This document shows positions 62,688 through 64,000 of a DNA stretch of 64,000 bases, in pieces (within the stretch, counting starts at the first letter, position 1; every line of letters begins with the position of its first letter). The DNA is from Acidobacteriota bacterium (lineage in GTDB: Bacteria; Acidobacteriota; Terriglobia; Terriglobales; Acidobacteriaceae), in contig JARLGI010000027.1 of NCBI GenBank assembly GCA_031296115.1, forward strand, positions 1-64,000, read 5' to 3'. The notes below the pieces were generated by a model, which was not told where the DNA came from, did no database searches, and worked only from the letters and a program-made list of their open reading frames with translations. The position numbers and the translations under genes were made by a program.

Positions 62688-64000
62688 TTATTCGCTGGCG
62701 TGGTTGTTGCGTTCAGCCGCCTGAAGCTTCTGAATGTCGGCCGGCGACAACTGCGGCCGGTCGATGGTCAGGGTCAGCTTGTCAAGCTTCCCGGTGAAGG
62801 TGAACGGAATCTGATAGTCCTGGTCGTCCACTGGTGTTCCGGTGTCGGCCCCGACGTCAAAGTTCTCGTCCCACTGCAGGATCAGCGGCAGCGTGTGCTC
62901 CATCGCCTGCGTGGCCACCGCCTCGCCGTCGACCTTCAGGACCCCGGTACCGCCCTGGCCGATGCCGCTCATGTTGTTAAAGGCGAGCGTGCCCATGCCC
63001 AGGCCGTTGTACTTGAAGTCGAACTCCAGCGTGTGCTTGCCAGGCGAGAGCGCCTCCGGAGCTTGCCACTTCACTCGCTTCAGGTCGACCAGGTTCCAGG
63101 TGAACACCGGCTTGCCCTTCAGCACGTAGAAGCCGTAGCCGCCGAAGCGGCCGCCCTGGGTGACGATCATGCCGTCGCCTCCACCCTGCGGAATCTCGAC
63201 CTCAGCCTTGAAGTTGTACGACGCGTTGAGGATGCTTGGGGCATCACCGTTGGGCGTGCCCGTCATCTCACCGGTATACGTGAAAACGCTGCGTCCCGCG
63301 CTGAGACTGGGTCGCGGTGTGACCAACCGGGTCGCCACCGACGCATCGAGCGGCATGACCTGGTATTTTGCCGCCTCCTGCCAGAAAAGCTTATCCATCT
63401 CCTTCACTTTGTCCGGATACTTGGCGGCGACGTTGTCGAACTGCGTCCAGTCATGCGTGACGTCGTACAGTTCATAGGGGAAGCTCGCCGGGTCCTGGCT
63501 GACTGGCCCCGCAACCACCCAGGGTGGACGCATCACCTTGGTGCTGGCAATCCAGCCGTCATGATAGATGGCATGGTCGCCCATCATCTCGAAGTACTGG
63601 GTATGGTGGGTCGAAGGCGCGTTGGCGTTGGCCTTGTCGAAAGTATAGACCATGCTGGCGCCCTCGATGGGCTTCTGCGGGATGCCATCCACCACGGTTG
63701 GCTGTGGAATGCCGGTGGCTTCGAGAATCGTCGGCACGATGTCAATAATGTGGTGGAACTGGTTGCGGATCCCACCGGCGTCCTTGATGCGGTTGGGCCA
63801 TGCGATTGCCATGCCCTGCCGCACGCCGCCGAAATGCGAGGCGATCTGCTTGGTCCAGGAGAACGGCGTGTCGAACGCCCATGTCCACGGCACGGCCATG
63901 TGCGCATAGGTCTGGTCTGAGCCCCAGGCGTCGTAGAAATACTTCAACTGATCCTCGACCGGCACCATTACGCCGTTGAACATGGCCACCTCGTTAGGTG
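62688..64000 (-). CDS. Sulfatase (arylsulfatase family), 5' partial
   Basis: The minus-strand frame is open to the window edge, so the N-terminal catalytic part with the formylglycine site (Cys/Ser-x-Pro-x-Arg) is missing. The remaining ~437 residues include the later sulfatase core: DAWGSDQTYAHMAVPWTWAF, HFGGVRQGMAIAWPNRIKD, NQFHHIIDIVPTILEATGIP and YELYDVTHDWTQFDNVA. A long beta-sandwich C-terminal domain follows (LSAGRSVFTYTGEMTGTPN, GGRFGGYGFYVLKGKPVFTW). It would hydrolyse sulfate esters, substrate unknown, possibly in the periplasm. Confidence 0.88.
   Translation of the reverse strand, partial: PNEVAMFNGVMVPVEDQLKYFYDAWGSDQTYAHMAVPWTWAFDTPFSWTKQIASHFGGVRQGMAIAWPNRIKDAGGIRNQFHHIIDIVPTILEATGIPQPTVVDGIPQKPIEGASMVYTFDKANANAPSTHHTQYFEMMGDHAIYHDGWIASTKVMRPPWVVAGPVSQDPASFPYELYDVTHDWTQFDNVAAKYPDKVKEMDKLFWQEAAKYQVMPLDASVATRLVTPRPSLSAGRSVFTYTGEMTGTPNGDAPSILNASYNFKAEVEIPQGGGDGMIVTQGGRFGGYGFYVLKGKPVFTWNLVDLKRVKWQAPEALSPGKHTLEFDFKYNGLGMGTLAFNNMSGIGQGGTGVLKVDGEAVATQAMEHTLPLILQWDENFDVGADTGTPVDDQDYQIPFTFTGKLDKLTLTIDRPQLSPADIQKLQAAERNNHASE

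Noticed and set aside
62673-63920. 415-residue plus-strand frame antisense to the sulfatase
   Set aside because: Shadow of the sulfatase gene; composition dominated by Val, Arg and His with no domain.
1-64000. Prophage or integrative element
   Set aside because: No integrase, capsid, terminase or transposase motifs were seen; accessory genes are scattered singly.

Overview
This 64 kb, roughly 60% GC window is bacterial chromosome. It most resembles a soil member of the Acidobacteriota (class Terriglobia / Koribacter-like); this is inferred from gene content and style, not from a marker gene. The pointers are many secreted TPR and PspC-type proteins, an imuA-imuB-dnaE2 mutagenesis cassette, hopanoid HpnH, a secretin fused to a cohesin-like domain, carboxypeptidase-regulatory-like remnants, and scattered hairpin repeats with GGCGCTGAAGCGCC-type cores. 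I see no prophage, insertion sequence, rRNA or CRISPR array.

Layout, left half. A truncated 3-hydroxyacyl-CoA dehydrogenase (1-848) is followed by minus-strand genes: a TPR protein and an ECF sigma / zinc-finger anti-sigma / secreted-protein operon (2124-4402). A translationally coupled cytochrome c maturation operon ccmE-A-B-C-D plus a DUF3592 gene follows (4646-7878); its CcmE carries CxxxY instead of HxxxY. Next come a single-domain response regulator, a DUF2934 protein, two FtsX/MacB-type permeases, a decayed DUF2971 gene, a DUF1254/DUF1214 lipoprotein and tRNA-Glu(CUC). The imuA-imuB-dnaE2 cassette spans 15904-22085, and dnaE2 contains an in-frame palindromic insertion. After it lie an LssY-like protein, a tandem DUF2306 pair (one copy a deletion pseudogene), pyrF, rlpA, thiD, a TPR protein, a PspC protein and an alpha/beta hydrolase.

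Layout, right half. aroA converges on a DedA-rhodanese gene whose frame is interrupted by one UGA at a Cys position, followed by a SECIS-like hairpin. Then come ygfZ, DUF1844, an MBL-fold hydrolase and ribF; a PagL-like lipid A deacylase; ftcD; a TPR/FlgO-like protein; an NfeD protease; a VapBC-type toxin-antitoxin pair; two pseudopilins and the secretin; smpB; pepA; hutU and hutI; an M1 aminopeptidase; TetR divergent from hpnH; and a sulfatase running off the right end. FtcD, HutU and HutI together cover most of histidine degradation (HutH is not in the window).

Decay is visible in at least six places (DUF2971, DUF2306 copy, Ig-like fragment, small exported protein, carboxypeptidase-regulatory-like gene, possibly the DedA-rhodanese gene), all in non-core genes, while the housekeeping genes are intact. 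The best candidates for something new are the in-frame UGA in the DedA-rhodanese gene, the CxxxY-type CcmE, the repeat inserted into DnaE2, and an orphan terminator-ended transcript upstream of hutU.
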